DNA of 64,000 bases from the NCBI RefSeq assembly GCF_900167475.1, contig NZ_LT796768.1, positions 868,001 to 932,000 of the forward strand, given 5' to 3'. A program made the translations under genes and the position numbers. This DNA comes from Aeromicrobium choanae (GTDB lineage Bacteria > Actinomycetota > Actinomycetes > Propionibacteriales > Nocardioidaceae). The notes beneath the pieces were generated by a model. The model ran no database searches and was not told where the DNA came from. It was given only the letters and a program-made list of their open reading frames with translations. This document shows positions 10,635-22,484 of this stretch, in pieces (the first letter of the stretch is position 1; each line of letters starts with the position of its first letter).

Positions 10635-11066
10635 TCACATGAGACTCCGCTCCATGAGCACGGCGTCCGCACCCGAGCGGTAGTAGCCGCGTCGGCGGCC
10701 GGTCTCGTGGTACCCGGCGCGCCGGTAGAGCGCGAGCGCGGCCTCGTTGTCGTTGGCGACCTCGAGCAGGAGCCGCTCGGCGCCGCGCGCGCGGGCGGCG
10801 TCCTGCACGGCCTCGAGCAGCTGCGAGCCCACGCCCTGCCGTCGCGATCCCAGGCCCACGGCGATGCGCATGAGCTCGGCGTCGGGGGCGAACATCCGGA
10901 TCGAGGCGTAGCCGCGGACGCCGAACTCGTCGACGAGCGCCAGGACGATCCGGTCGCCCACCAGCTCGTCGCGGACCTGGGCGGACGACCACGCGTCGCG
11001 GCCGAAGCTCGCGTTCTCGATCGACTCCAGCGTGTCGAGGTCACGCAGGCCCGCGGACCGGATCAT
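10635..11066 (-). CDS. rimI: Ribosomal-protein-alanine N-acetyltransferase RimI
   Basis: RimI is a GNAT enzyme that acetylates the N-terminus of ribosomal protein S18 and, in some bacteria, other proteins. The 143-residue sequence has the acetyl-CoA loop RRQGVGSQLL and the closing EVANDNEAALALYRRAGY typical of RimI. The ATG at 11066 overlaps the tsaB stop codon (ATGA), and tsaB-rimI adjacency is a conserved arrangement, so the symbol is well supported. Confidence 0.92.
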   Translation of the reverse strand: MIRSAGLRDLDTLESIENASFGRDAWSSAQVRDELVGDRIVLALVDEFGVRGYASIRMFAPDAELMRIAVGLGSRRQGVGSQLLEAVQDAARARGAERLLLEVANDNEAALALYRRAGYHETGRRRGYYRSGADAVLMERSLM

Positions 11067-11701
11067 GCCAGCTTGGGCGCGACCTGAGGCATCGCGTCGG
11101 GTCGGCGCAGGTACAGCGGCTCGAGAGGGAGCTCGGCGGCCATCCCGCCGGCGACGAGGCCGGCCAGGGCCGCGGCCGACGGGTCGAGCGGCGCACCCTC
11201 GACCGCCGCGAGCCGGTCGGCGTACAGCACTCCCCCGCGGCCCACCACGGGCAGCCCGAGCGCGGCGACGGTGTCGGGGTAGTCGACGTCGGGTCCGGTG
11301 ATGCGCACGCCGTCGGCGCGGAAGCGGCCCCAGTAGACCTCCTTGCGTCGAGCGTCCGTGGCCACGACGAAGTCGGTGTCGAAGCGGCCCGCGACCTCGG
11401 CGGCGAGGATGTCCAGCGAGCACACGCCGTGCGTGGCCAGGCCGAGGGTCTGACCCAGCGAGAGCGCGGTGACGACCCCGACACGCAGCCCGGTGAAGGG
11501 CCCGGGACCGACGCCGACCGCGACGTCAGTGAGGTCGGCGGGAGCCGCCCCGGCTCGCTCCAGCACCGTGCGGATCGCGGGCGCCAGCAGCTCGCCGTGG
11601 GCCATGGCGCCCTCCCCCGTGGCCTCGGCGACGACGGACGAGCCGTCATGGAGGGCGACGGAGATCGCCGGGGCGGCGGTGTCGAACGCGAGCAGAAGCA
11701 C
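11063..11701 (-). CDS. tsaB: tRNA threonylcarbamoyladenosine dimerisation protein TsaB
   Basis: TsaB is the inactive TsaD homologue that scaffolds the t6A-forming complex. The 212-residue protein begins MLLLAFDTAAPAISVAL and contains VGPGPFTGLRVG, the family signature. It follows the tsaE fusion gene by 56 bases and overlaps rimI by four. Together with tsaE and tsaD nearby the complete t6A transferase set is in this block, apart from the threonylcarbamoyl-AMP synthase. Confidence 0.96.
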   Translation of the reverse strand: MLLLAFDTAAPAISVALHDGSSVVAEATGEGAMAHGELLAPAIRTVLERAGAAPADLTDVAVGVGPGPFTGLRVGVVTALSLGQTLGLATHGVCSLDILAAEVAGRFDTDFVVATDARRKEVYWGRFRADGVRITGPDVDYPDTVAALGLPVVGRGGVLYADRLAAVEGAPLDPSAAALAGLVAGGMAAELPLEPLYLRRPDAMPQVAPKLA

Positions 11702-11757
11702 GGGGCCAGCCTAGTTGCGGGACGTCGCTGGGTCCGAACGCGCTCGGCGCGCCGGTC

Positions 11758-12720
11758 TCAGCCGAGCAGGGCGCTGCGCAGCGGGACCTCGAGCCAGCGG
11801 CGGCCGTGGGGGCGGATCGAGACCACGCGCATCTCGTCCGACGGGATGCCGCAGGCCGTGCCGAGCGGGTCCCCGGGACTGGCCGCGCGGGTCTCGATCG
11901 AGATCGACAGCCAGCTGTCGGACAGCTGCTCGGCCATCCCCTCGCCCCACTCCACGACCGTCACGGACTCGTCCGTGGTGGCGTCGAGGTCGATGTCGTC
12001 GATCTCGGCGGCGTCGCCGAGGCGGTAGGCGTCGACGTGCACGAGCGGCGGGCCGCCCACCTCGCTCGGGTGGGTGCGCGCGATGACGAAGGTCGGGGAC
12101 GTCACGGGCCCGCGGACGCCGAGGGCCTCGCCGAGACCCTGCGTGAACGTGGTCTTGCCGGCACCGAGGCCGCCGGTCAGCACGAGCAGGTCACCGGCCC
12201 CCAGCAGCCCGGCGACGCGCGCCGCGAGGTCGCGCATGGCGTCGGCGTCGGGCACCTCGCGCGCCAGCCACAGGGTCTTGCCCATCTCGATCGTGGGCCC
12301 GTCCTGGCGCACCGGCAGGTACAGCCGGTGGTTCCAGAACCGGTAGTTGGCGGGCAGCTCCTCGCGCACGGTGAGCCAGATGCCGTCCATCCCCTGCTCC
12401 TCGGCCACGTCCTCGGCGACACCGACCATGACGGACGCGACCCCGCGGTCGCGCCCCAGGGGGTCGACGCTGACGCGCTTCAGGCCGAGCATCCCCGGGC
12501 GGGAGCGGTCGAACAGGATCGCGCCCATCGGGTGGCCACGCCGGGTGGCCAGCAGGCCGCCGTCGCGCTCGAGCGAGGCGGCCACCGTCTCGACCGTCTC
12601 GTCGCCGGCCGTGGCGGGCGGATCGAGGGGCGGGCGCGCCGCGAAGGCACGGTGGATGACCCCGACGACCTCGGCGGCGCGGTCGGGGCCGACCAGCGTG
12701 ACGTCGAGCTCGTTCCTCAT
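11758..12720 (-). CDS. tsaE: GNAT acetyltransferase fused to TsaE ATPase
   Basis: The 320-residue product is about twice the usual TsaE length. Residues 1-150 look like a GNAT acetyltransferase (LKRVSVDPLGRDRGVASVMV, then RFWNHRLYLPVR). Residues 160-320 are TsaE, the P-loop ATPase that resets the TsaBD complex: Walker A GGLGAGKTT at 183-191, HVDAYR at 228-233 and EWGE at 257-260. The two parts are in one frame without an internal stop, so this is a true fusion. What the GNAT part acetylates is unknown; a link to RimI-like modification or to t6A is speculation. Confidence 0.93.
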   Translation of the reverse strand: MRNELDVTLVGPDRAAEVVGVIHRAFAARPPLDPPATAGDETVETVAASLERDGGLLATRRGHPMGAILFDRSRPGMLGLKRVSVDPLGRDRGVASVMVGVAEDVAEEQGMDGIWLTVREELPANYRFWNHRLYLPVRQDGPTIEMGKTLWLAREVPDADAMRDLAARVAGLLGAGDLLVLTGGLGAGKTTFTQGLGEALGVRGPVTSPTFVIARTHPSEVGGPPLVHVDAYRLGDAAEIDDIDLDATTDESVTVVEWGEGMAEQLSDSWLSISIETRAASPGDPLGTACGIPSDEMRVVSIRPHGRRWLEVPLRSALLG

Positions 12721-12745
12721 GCCGCCACCTCCATGGCGCGTTCAC

Positions 12746-13729
12746 TCATGCGATGTCCTTGAGGACGCGCTCGATCGCCTCCGTCACCTGCTCGTGCTCC
12801 TCCAGCATCACCATGTGGCCTGCGTCGTTGACCGGCACGAGCTCGGCTCCGGCGATGTGGCGCGCGAGCCAGCGGCTGTGGCTGAACGGCGTCATCACGT
12901 CCTTCGTCCCGCACACCACCGAGGTGCGGCAGCGCGAGATCGCGTCCAGTCCGGCCCCGAGGTCGAGCTCGACGAAGTTGTCGTAGAAGTTCAGCACCAC
13001 CGTGGTGGGGGCGCGCAGGATCATCTCGTCGGCCATGTCGACGACCGACGGCTCGGCGTGAGGCCCGAAAGCCCAGCGGCGGATGATCGAGTAGCTGTTG
13101 AACTCGCGGCCCCAGTCCAGCAGCGGGGTGGCGGCCTTCACCAACGGCACGACGAAGCGCAGGCCCGGGCTGCCGCGCATGAGCTTGCCGGCGCTCGTGC
13201 TGATCAGCACGACGCCCTTCACCCGGTCGTCGAACAGCTCGGGCTCGAGCTGGGCCAGCTGCATGACGGCCATGCCGCCCATCGAGTGGCCGACGATGAC
13301 CACGGGGCCCTCGGCCGCGTGCTCGTCGAGCACGCGGCGCAGGTCGTCGGCCATGTCGTGGAGCGAGGAGTTGCGCGGCCCGCTGCGTCCGGAGCGTCCG
13401 TGCGACCGCTGCTCCATGAAGACGAGGCGGGCGTGGTCGCGCAGGGCCAGGCGCTGGAAGTGCCAGGTGTCGAGGTCGCACATCCAGCCGTGCACGAAGA
13501 CGATCGTCGGCGCCGGGCCGTCGTCGACCTCGACGTGGATCGGGACGTCGTCGGCGGCCGAGACGTAGGAGGAGTCGCCGCGGACCGTGCCGAACGCGAC
13601 CTCCTCGCCACGTTGGAGACGGCGCTGCTCGGTCTTGCGCTTGTTGAGGATCGTCGCGGCGGCACCGGCCACCCCCGCCGCCGCGAAGGCGCCTGCGGTG
13701 GCTGCGACACGTCCTGCGACCGATGTCAT
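12746..13729 (-). CDS. Alpha/beta hydrolase
   Basis: This 327-residue protein has an N-terminal hydrophobic Ala-rich stretch (residues 5-27) that may act as a membrane anchor, then an alpha/beta-hydrolase core. The oxyanion FVHGWMCD, the nucleophile elbow GHSMGG, and a late NDAGHMVMLEE with the catalytic His are all present. The substrate is unknown; esterase or lipase-like activity is likely. The ATG at 13729 overlaps the alr stop codon, and homologues sit beside alr in other actinobacteria. Confidence 0.88.
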   Translation of the reverse strand: MTSVAGRVAATAGAFAAAGVAGAAATILNKRKTEQRRLQRGEEVAFGTVRGDSSYVSAADDVPIHVEVDDGPAPTIVFVHGWMCDLDTWHFQRLALRDHARLVFMEQRSHGRSGRSGPRNSSLHDMADDLRRVLDEHAAEGPVVIVGHSMGGMAVMQLAQLEPELFDDRVKGVVLISTSAGKLMRGSPGLRFVVPLVKAATPLLDWGREFNSYSIIRRWAFGPHAEPSVVDMADEMILRAPTTVVLNFYDNFVELDLGAGLDAISRCRTSVVCGTKDVMTPFSHSRWLARHIAGAELVPVNDAGHMVMLEEHEQVTEAIERVLKDIA

Positions 13730-14835
13730 CGCTCTCCTCGGTAGGTGCGGGACCAGCGCCCGGCGAGGCGCGTGACGATCTCGTAGGCGATCGTTCCGGC
13801 GGCGTCCGCCCAGTCTTGCGCGGTGGGCTCGCCGTCGTCGCCGGGCCCGAACACCGTGACCGGATCGCCGATCCGGGCGGGCCGGTCGCCCAGGTCGACG
13901 ACCAGCTGGTCCATGCAGATCGTCCCACGGACGGGCGCGCGGCCGCCCGCGAACCCCACCTCCGCCCGGTTCGACGCGGTGCGGTGGATGCCCTCGCCGT
14001 AGCCGACCGGAACGAGGCCGAGGGTGGTTTCTCGGTCGGCGCTCCAGCGCCATCCGTAGGACACGGAGCTGCCCGCGGGGACCCGTTTGACGTTCGCCAG
14101 CACGGTGCGCGCGGTGAGGATCGGGCGCACGTCCGGCACGGGCACCGCGGGGTCCGGGGCGATGCCGTAGCTGGCGATGCCGAGGCGGACGAGGTCGAAG
14201 TGCGAGGACGGACGCGTCACGGCGGCGGCGGAGTTCGCGAGGTGCCGCAGGGCCGGATCGACGCCCGCCGCGGCCAGCTGGTCGACGGCGGCCCGGAACA
14301 CGGCCTCCTGCTGGTCGTTCGCGGGGTGGTCGGGCTCGTCGGCGCTGGCGAAGTGCGACCAGACGCCCGTGACCTCGATCCGGCCCGCGGACTGGAGCCG
14401 CGCGGCCGCGGCCACGAGGTCGTCCCACTGGGGGCCGAAGGCGCCGTTGCGCGACAGCCCGGTGTCGACCTTGACCTGGACGCGCGGACGGTCGCCTGCA
14501 GCGGCGATGGCCTCGAGCTGGTCGACGCCGGACGCGGTGACCTCCACGTCAGCAGCGATCAGCTCGGCGAACGGCGCACCTGGCACCGCGAGCCAGCACA
14601 GCAGCGGGCCGCGGTCGCCGGCGGCACGCAGCTCGAGCGCCTCGGCCGGGGTGGCGACGCCGAGCCAGTCCACCGGGGCCTGCCGGGCCGCGCGCGCGAC
14701 GGGAACCATCCCGTGTCCGTACGCGTTCGCCTTCACCACGGCCATCTGCAGCGCTCCGGGCGCGTGGGCCCGCAGCGCCGCGAGGTTGGAGCGGTACTGG
14801 TCGAGGTCGACGACGAGCTCGGCGTTGGCGCTCAC
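13726..14835 (-). CDS. alr: Alanine racemase
   Basis: This PLP enzyme makes D-alanine for peptidoglycan. The PLP-binding lysine is in VVKANAYGHG (Lys35), and the second active-site tyrosine is in SSVSYGWRW. The C-terminal GTICMDQLVVDLGD block closes the barrel-partner domain. The length of 369 residues is normal. It starts at a GTG that overlaps the nnr stop by four bases (GTGA), and ends overlapping the hydrolase gene. Confidence 0.97.
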   Translation of the reverse strand: MSANAELVVDLDQYRSNLAALRAHAPGALQMAVVKANAYGHGMVPVARAARQAPVDWLGVATPAEALELRAAGDRGPLLCWLAVPGAPFAELIAADVEVTASGVDQLEAIAAAGDRPRVQVKVDTGLSRNGAFGPQWDDLVAAAARLQSAGRIEVTGVWSHFASADEPDHPANDQQEAVFRAAVDQLAAAGVDPALRHLANSAAAVTRPSSHFDLVRLGIASYGIAPDPAVPVPDVRPILTARTVLANVKRVPAGSSVSYGWRWSADRETTLGLVPVGYGEGIHRTASNRAEVGFAGGRAPVRGTICMDQLVVDLGDRPARIGDPVTVFGPGDDGEPTAQDWADAAGTIAYEIVTRLAGRWSRTYRGER

Positions 14836-16280
14836 GAAAGATCACCTCCCGCTCGACCTTCGTGACGGGATTCGGTCTGGCGGGCCCGATCCGGGCGAAC
14901 ACTGTCACAGAAGTCGTGGAGGACGGGCCGGAGCTCGCGCGCGACGTCGGAGGCCACGAGAGGGCCGCCGAGGCGCTCGGCGGCGAGCCCGTGCAGCAGC
15001 GCGCCCACCGAGCCGGCGTCGAAGGAGTCGAGCCCGGTGGCGAGCAGCGAGCCGATGAACCCCGCCAGCACGTCGCCCGAGCCGGCCGTGCCCAGCCATG
15101 GGGTGCCGGTGAGGTTCACCCGCAGGCGCCCGTCGGGAGCGGCGATGACCGTGCGCGGCCCCTTGAGCAGCACCGTGGCGTTCCACCGTGCGGCCGCCTC
15201 GCGGGCGTGGCGCAGCGGGTCGGCCTCGACGGCCTCTCGGTCGGTGCCGAGGACCGCGGCGAGCTCGCCGGCGTGCGGCGTCAGGAGGGCGTCGACCTCG
15301 AAGGAGTCGGGCAGGTGGTGCAGCGCCGTCGCGTCCACGACCACCGGCACGCCGTCGCCGAGCGCGGCGGCCAGGGGCGCGGGGGTGTCCTCGCCGCCCG
15401 ACCCGACCACCCAGGCCTGGACCCGGCCGCGGCGGGCGACGATCTCGGGCGCGCGGTCGACGACGCGGCGCGCGAGCTCCTGCGCGCCGACGAAGCGGAT
15501 CATGCCCGCCGGACCGGCCTGGGCACCCGCGACGCACAGGTGGGCGGCACCGGCGTACTGCGGGGAGCCGGCGCGGACTCCGAGCACGCCACGCGTGTAC
15601 TTGTGGGCGTCGCGGCCCGGCACGATCGCATCGCGGAACCGGGCACCGTCGCCCGGCCCGAGTGACTCGAGGGCGGGCTCCGCGGCGAGGTCGAGTCCGA
15701 TGTCGACGACCCGCACGTCGCCGGCCAGGTCGGCCGCCGGACCGGCCAGCAGGCCGTACTTGGCGGTGGCGAAGGTGACCGTGACGTCGGCACGGACCGC
15801 GGGCCCGTCGAGCCGGCCGTCGTCGACGCCGATGCCCGACGGCACGTCGACGGCCACCACGAAGGGCCGCTCGCGCTCGATCCACTGCGCCCACGCCGCC
15901 GCCGTGCCCTCGAGCCCGGGGCGCGCGCCGATGCCGAAGATCGCGTCGACGACGAAGCGGTGGCCCTCGGGACCCTCGACCACGCGGGCGCCGGCCTCGC
16001 GCGCGGCCTCCAGCCCGGCTGCGTGGACCGCCGACGGGTCGAGCAGGCACAGGTTGACCCGCCGGCCCTCGCGGCACCAGTGCGCGGCGGCGAACAGCGC
16101 GTCGCCGCCGTTGTTGCCCGGGCCGACCAGGACGACGAGCGGCTCGTGGGCGGGCACGACCTGCGCCACCCGGTGCGCCAGTGCCGTGGCGGCGTGCTGC
16201 ATGAGGGCGTCCCAGCCCTGCTGGGCGGCGGCGACCTCCTCCGCCGCGCGCACCTGCGCGACGGTGTGGGCGGTCAGCAT
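14832..16280 (-). CDS. nnr: Bifunctional NAD(P)H-hydrate epimerase/dehydratase
   Basis: The 482-residue enzyme repairs hydrated NADH and NADPH. The N-terminal half (to about 210) is the YjeF_N epimerase, with [19 protein letters not shown] and [11 protein letters not shown]. The C-terminal half is the ADP-dependent dehydratase of the ribokinase fold, with [13 protein letters not shown] and the [14 protein letters not shown] active-site loop. It starts four bases after glmS ends and overlaps alr, so it belongs to the same leftward operon. Confidence 0.96.
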   Translation of the reverse strand: MLTAHTVAQVRAAEEVAAAQQGWDALMQHAATALAHRVAQVVPAHEPLVVLVGPGNNGGDALFAAAHWCREGRRVNLCLLDPSAVHAAGLEAAREAGARVVEGPEGHRFVVDAIFGIGARPGLEGTAAAWAQWIERERPFVVAVDVPSGIGVDDGRLDGPAVRADVTVTFATAKYGLLAGPAADLAGDVRVVDIGLDLAAEPALESLGPGDGARFRDAIVPGRDAHKYTRGVLGVRAGSPQYAGAAHLCVAGAQAGPAGMIRFVGAQELARRVVDRAPEIVARRGRVQAWVVGSGGEDTPAPLAAALGDGVPVVVDATALHHLPDSFEVDALLTPHAGELAAVLGTDREAVEADPLRHAREAAARWNATVLLKGPRTVIAAPDGRLRVNLTGTPWLGTAGSGDVLAGFIGSLLATGLDSFDAGSVGALLHGLAAERLGGPLVASDVARELRPVLHDFCDSVRPDRARQTESRHEGRAGGDLS

Positions 16281-16284
16281 CGGA

Positions 16285-18129
<1,845 letters not shown>

Positions 18130-18183
18130 GGGTTCAGGGTACCGACTGAGCGGTGGGCGAGGTCGCTGGCAACAATGGTCGGT

Positions 18184-19125
18184 ATGTCACGGGACCCGTC
18201 CCCCTACGTGGAGCTCGAGCGCTCGGCGTGGGCCGAGCTCGCACGCGATGCCGTCCAGCCGATGTCCCGCGAGGAGATCGAGCGCGTCCGAGGCCTGGGC
18301 GAGGAGCTCGATCTCGAAGAGGTGCAGCAGGTCTACGTGCCCCTGACGCAGCTGATCAGCCTGCGCGTGCGGCTGGCCGAGGCGCTCTACCGGGCCACCG
18401 AGCGGTTCCTCGGCGACCCCCAGCCCGACCGCGTGCCGTTCATCATCGGCCTGGCCGGATCGGTCGCGGTGGGCAAGTCCACCACCGCGCGCCTGCTGCG
18501 CGACCTGCTGGCCCAGCACGACGACCACGCGCACGTCGCCCTCGTGACCACCGACGGCTTCCTGCTGCCGAACGCCGAGCTCGAGCGGCGCGGCATCATG
18601 CACCGCAAGGGCTTCCCCGAGTCGTACGACCGCAAGGCGCTGCTGCGCTTCGTGATGCAGGCCAAGAGCGGCGCCGAGCACATCGAGGCTCCGGTCTACG
18701 ACCACCTCACCTACGACCGCACCGACGAGACCGTCTCGTTGAAGCGCCCCGACATCCTCATCGTCGAGGGCCTCAACGTCCTCGCTCCCCCACGGACCCG
18801 CGGCGACGGCTCGCCCGGGCTGGCGATCAGCGACTTCTTCGACTTCTCGGTCTACGTCGACGCCAACAGCCGCGACATCCGGCGCTGGTACATCAGCCGC
18901 TTCCTGCGGCTGCGCGAGACCGCCTTCGCCGATCCCGCGTCGTACTTCCACCGCTACAGCACCCTGACCGACTCCGAGGCCGTCATGCGCGCCGAGGAGC
19001 TCTGGGACACGATCAACTGGCCGAACCTGCGCGAGAACGTGGCCACCACCCGCGGCCGCGCCGACCTCGTGCTGCGCAAGTCGGCCGATCACACCGTCGA
19101 GTGGGTCCGGCTCCGCAAGCTCTGA
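18184..19125 (+). CDS. coaA: Type I pantothenate kinase
   Basis: CoaA phosphorylates pantothenate, the committed step of coenzyme A synthesis. The 313-residue protein begins [17 protein letters not shown] and has the P-loop GSVAVGKST at residues 92-100, then [10 protein letters not shown] and [11 protein letters not shown]. The ATG at 18184 gives the usual family length; an in-frame ATG nine bases upstream is the only close alternative. It faces away from glmS and ends 12 bases from a convergent acetyltransferase gene. Confidence 0.97.
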   Translation: MSRDPSPYVELERSAWAELARDAVQPMSREEIERVRGLGEELDLEEVQQVYVPLTQLISLRVRLAEALYRATERFLGDPQPDRVPFIIGLAGSVAVGKSTTARLLRDLLAQHDDHAHVALVTTDGFLLPNAELERRGIMHRKGFPESYDRKALLRFVMQAKSGAEHIEAPVYDHLTYDRTDETVSLKRPDILIVEGLNVLAPPRTRGDGSPGLAISDFFDFSVYVDANSRDIRRWYISRFLRLRETAFADPASYFHRYSTLTDSEAVMRAEELWDTINWPNLRENVATTRGRADLVLRKSADHTVEWVRLRKL

Positions 19126-19137
19126 CCGCCCCCTGGG

Positions 19138-20109
19138 TCAGCCGAGGTGCTTGACCCACTGGTCGGCCCACGCGCTGGCGCGGTAGCCGAGGTCCTCGTT
19201 GACGGCGATCATGTGGTCGTTCTGGGCGTCGTTCCAGGTCACGACGCGGCGGCGGCCGGCCATCTGGTCGCTGGCCTCGCGCATGGCCTGCTGCTTGAGC
19301 GAGAAGCCGAGCCCGTGGCCTCGGTGCTCGGGCAGCACGAGCGTGTCCCACTGGTAGACCTCGGGCGTCCCGTGCGGGAACAGCAGCTGCGTGTGGCCGG
19401 CGAGCGTGCCGTCGGGCGCGACCGCCACCACGGTCTGGGCGACCCGGTGCTGGCGCTTCCACTGGTCGACCTCGTGCAGCAGGCGGTCGGGGTCCCAGTA
19501 CTCGTTCTCCAGCTGCGTCTCGCCGGACGGGGCCTCCTGGTTGAGCAGCGCGCGCAGGTGCGCGTACTGCTCGAGCCACTGCTGCGGCGGGGCGCCCCGC
19601 CACGCGGTCAGGGTGTACCCGTCCCGCGGTTCGGCGGGCGGCACGTCGGCCGGCAGGGCCAGCTCGCGCTGGACCAGCTGCGTGTCGAACCGGTAGCCAC
19701 GAGCCAGCATGAACTCACGACCGGACCCGGTCTCGTCCTCGATCGGACGCAGCGTCTCGGTGAGGACCTGGTCGCGGCCGTCCTCCGCCACGCGCAGCTC
19801 GAGGCGCTCCAGCAGGGCGGTGCCGTGGCCCCGCCGGCGCAGCTCGGGCGGGACCCACACCTCCGCGAACGCGGTGGTGGCGTTGTCACGCTCGGGCAGC
19901 TCGGCCAGCGCCACCGCGACGACGGTCTCACCGTCGCGCAGCAGCAGGGAGTCGCAGCGGGTGTACGCGTCGCCGATGAGCAGCACCCGCAGCTCGTCGG
20001 CCGACCACGGCTGGTCGATGTAGCGCTCGTTGGACCGCAGGTAGACGTCGTGGAACTCCACGAAGCTGCCGTGGTCGGTGGGATCGAGCACGTCGATGGT
20101 CACGCTCAT
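19138..20109 (-). CDS. Tandem GNAT acetyltransferase
   Basis: The 323-residue protein carries two GNAT folds. The first has ELRRRGHGTALLERLE around residues 90-105. The second has LPEHRGHGLGFSLKQQAM near 265-285, followed by TWNDAQNDHMIAVNEDLGY. Such double-GNAT proteins are frequent in actinobacteria, including the mycothiol synthase type, but the residues here do not identify a substrate. The ATG at 20109 is preferred; an upstream GTG in frame would run into the neighbouring gene. Confidence 0.82.
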   Translation of the reverse strand: MSVTIDVLDPTDHGSFVEFHDVYLRSNERYIDQPWSADELRVLLIGDAYTRCDSLLLRDGETVVAVALAELPERDNATTAFAEVWVPPELRRRGHGTALLERLELRVAEDGRDQVLTETLRPIEDETGSGREFMLARGYRFDTQLVQRELALPADVPPAEPRDGYTLTAWRGAPPQQWLEQYAHLRALLNQEAPSGETQLENEYWDPDRLLHEVDQWKRQHRVAQTVVAVAPDGTLAGHTQLLFPHGTPEVYQWDTLVLPEHRGHGLGFSLKQQAMREASDQMAGRRRVVTWNDAQNDHMIAVNEDLGYRASAWADQWVKHLG

Positions 20110-20147
20110 TCGGGCATTCTCGCACCGAAGCACGAGCGCGGACAGCC

Positions 20148-20606
20148 TCAGATCGCGCGGGTGAGGAAGACGCTGTTCGGGTCGAGCGCGTAGTCGGCGA
20201 ACGGCTCGCACGGCTCGAACCCGTGCCGGACGTAGAGGCGCCGGGCGGGCGCGAAGTACGGCTGGGTCCCGGTCTCGAGACTCAGCCGGGTGAAGCCGCG
20301 GTCGCGGGACGCCCGCACGAGGTGCTCGAGCAGCGTGGTGGCGACACCACGGCCGCGGGCGAGCGCCGAGGTGCGCATCGACTTGATCTCGCCGTGCCCG
20401 GACCCGAGGTCCTTGAGCGCTCCGCAGCCCAGCAGCCGGCCCTCCTCGCGAGCGGTCCAGAAGCTGATCGCCTCGTGGCGCAGCGCGTCGAGGTCGAGGG
20501 CGTGCACGCTCTCGGCGGGACTGGTGGCGAACATGTCGGTGAGGTGCTCGGACAGCAACGCCCGGACGTCGTCGCGTTCGAGCCCGCCCGGCTCCACGGT
20601 GACCAC
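20148..20606 (-). CDS. GNAT family N-acetyltransferase
   Basis: This single-domain GNAT of 152 residues has the acetyl-CoA loop RGRGVATTLLEHLV and ends with LYVRHGFEPCEPFADY, a pattern close to the ElaA/PhnO-like putative acetyltransferases. The substrate is unknown. It follows glmM by only two bases on the same strand and may be co-transcribed with it. Confidence 0.85.
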   Translation of the reverse strand: MVTVEPGGLERDDVRALLSEHLTDMFATSPAESVHALDLDALRHEAISFWTAREEGRLLGCGALKDLGSGHGEIKSMRTSALARGRGVATTLLEHLVRASRDRGFTRLSLETGTQPYFAPARRLYVRHGFEPCEPFADYALDPNSVFLTRAI

Positions 20607-20608
20607 GG

Positions 20609-21955
20609 TCAGAGTGCGAGGGTCGTGCGGACGACGCCGGCGAGGTGGTCGGCGATCTCCTGGGCCTCCTCGGCGGTGGGCGCCTCGACCATCACGCGCA
20701 CGAGCGGCTCGGTGCCCGAGGGACGCAGCAGCACGCGTCCGGAGTCGCCCAGCTTCGCCTCGGCGGCCGCGACCTCGGCCAGCAGGCCCTCGTGGCTGGC
20801 CGCACCGTCGCGGTCGACGCCACCGACGTTGAGGAGCACCTGCGGCAGCCGCTGCATCGCCGAGGCCAGCTCGGACATCGTGCGGCCCGTGGAGGCCATC
20901 TCGGCGGCCAGCTGGAGCGCGGTGAGGGTGCCGTCGCCGGTGGTGGCGTAGCGGCTCATGATGACGTGGCCGGACTGCTCGCCGCCCAGCGTGTAGCCCC
21001 CGGCGCGCATCTCCTCGAGCACGTAGCGGTCGCCGACCGCCGTGCGCAGGACGGTGATGCCGGCAGCATCCATCGCGCGGGTGAAGCCGACGTTGCTCAT
21101 CACCGTGGCCACGACCGTGTCGTCGACCAGCAGGCCCTCGCGCTTGCCGCGCAGGGCCAGGATGGCGAGGATCTGGTCGCCGTCGACGACCTCGCCGAAC
21201 TGGTCGACTGCCAGGCAGCGGTCGGCGTCGCCGTCGAACGCGAAGCCGACGTCGGCCCTGCGCTCCACGACCACGCGACGCAGGTCGTCCAGGTGCGTGG
21301 AGCCGCAGCGCTCGTTGATGTTGAGACCGTCGGGCTCGGCGTGGATCGCGATGACCTCGGCGCCCGCCCGGGCGAAGGCGTCGGGGGCCGCCTCGTGGGT
21401 GGCGCCGTTCGCGCAGTCGAGGACGACACGCATCCCGTCGAGGCGGGTGGGCAGGGTGTCGAGCAGGTGGCGGACGTAGGCGCCGAGTCCGGCGTGGCTG
21501 TCACCGACGCGACCCACGTCGGCGCCCGTGGGCCGGTCCCACGGCTCCTCGAGGCGCTGCTCGATGGCGGCCTCGATCGCGTCGTCGAGCTTGACCCCGC
21601 CGCGTGCCAGGAACTTGATGCCGTTGTCGGGCATCGGGTTGTGGCTGGCGGAGATCATGACGCCCATGTCGGCCTCGAGGAACGCGGTCAGGTAGGCCGC
21701 ACCGGGGGTGGGCACCACGCCGAGGCGGTGGACGTCGACCCCCGCAGACGCCAAACCCGCGACCACCGCGGCCTCCAGGAATTCTCCGGAGGCGCGGGTG
21801 TCGCGGGCGACGACTGCCGTGGGGCGCTGGTCGGCGAAGGCACCGGCCTCGCCGAGGACGTGGGCCGCGGCGACCGAGAGGTCGACCGCGAGCTCGGCGG
21901 TCAGGTCCCGATTGGCCAGACCCCGAACGCCATCGGTACCGAAGATCCGGCCCAT
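20609..21955 (-). CDS. glmM: Phosphoglucosamine mutase
   Basis: GlmM converts glucosamine-6-phosphate to glucosamine-1-phosphate for UDP-GlcNAc synthesis. The 448-residue protein begins [12 protein letters not shown]. The phosphorylated serine is in ISASHNP (Ser104), the Mg-binding loop reads DGDADR, and the sugar-binding GGEQSGH is present. It follows rpsI by 13 bases, the usual order rplM-rpsI-glmM in actinobacteria, so it may be read from the ribosomal-protein promoter. Confidence 0.98.
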   Translation of the reverse strand: MGRIFGTDGVRGLANRDLTAELAVDLSVAAAHVLGEAGAFADQRPTAVVARDTRASGEFLEAAVVAGLASAGVDVHRLGVVPTPGAAYLTAFLEADMGVMISASHNPMPDNGIKFLARGGVKLDDAIEAAIEQRLEEPWDRPTGADVGRVGDSHAGLGAYVRHLLDTLPTRLDGMRVVLDCANGATHEAAPDAFARAGAEVIAIHAEPDGLNINERCGSTHLDDLRRVVVERRADVGFAFDGDADRCLAVDQFGEVVDGDQILAILALRGKREGLLVDDTVVATVMSNVGFTRAMDAAGITVLRTAVGDRYVLEEMRAGGYTLGGEQSGHVIMSRYATTGDGTLTALQLAAEMASTGRTMSELASAMQRLPQVLLNVGGVDRDGAASHEGLLAEVAAAEAKLGDSGRVLLRPSGTEPLVRVMVEAPTAEEAQEIADHLAGVVRTTLAL

Positions 21956-21968
21956 ACGCGCCGGCAGA

Positions 21969-22466
21969 TCAGCGCTTGCTGTACTGCGGCGCCTTGCGGG
22001 CCTTCTTGAGTCCAGCCTTCTTGCGCTCCTTGATCCGCGAGTCGCGGGTCAGGAGGCCGGCCTTCTTCAAGGTGGGTCGGTTGACGTCGACGTCGATCGC
22101 GTTGAGCGAACGGGCCACACCGAGGCGCAGCGCGCCGGCCTGGCCGGTCATGCCGCCACCGCTGACGCGAGCGATCACGTCGAAGGAGTCCAGCAGGCCG
22201 GTGACGGCCAGCGCCTCCTTGGCGATCTGCTGGTGCAGCTTGTTCGGCAGGTGCTCCTCGAGCGGCTTGCCGTTGACGGTCCAGACGCCGGTGCCGGGAA
22301 CGATGCGAACCCGGGCCACGGCCTCCTTGCGACGGCCGGTCGCCGACCCGGGGGCGATGATCGACTTGATCTCGCCGGCCGCGGCAGCGCCGGAGGACTC
22401 CGACGTGTAGGCGACACCCTCGGAGTTGGTGGTGTACTCGGTCTCTTCGGTGGTGGTCTCAGCCAC
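21969..22466 (-). CDS. rpsI: 30S ribosomal protein S9
   Basis: The conserved S9 core starts at [19 protein letters not shown] and ends with the basic RKAPQYSKR tail that reaches the ribosomal P site. An N-terminal acidic, Thr/Ser-rich extension of about 40 residues makes it 165 residues long, as is usual in actinobacteria. The start is a GTG at 22466. It is second in the rplM-rpsI operon. Confidence 0.98.
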   Translation of the reverse strand: MAETTTEETEYTTNSEGVAYTSESSGAAAAGEIKSIIAPGSATGRRKEAVARVRIVPGTGVWTVNGKPLEEHLPNKLHQQIAKEALAVTGLLDSFDVIARVSGGGMTGQAGALRLGVARSLNAIDVDVNRPTLKKAGLLTRDSRIKERKKAGLKKARKAPQYSKR

Positions 22467-22484
22467 GATGAACCTGCTTCTCGC

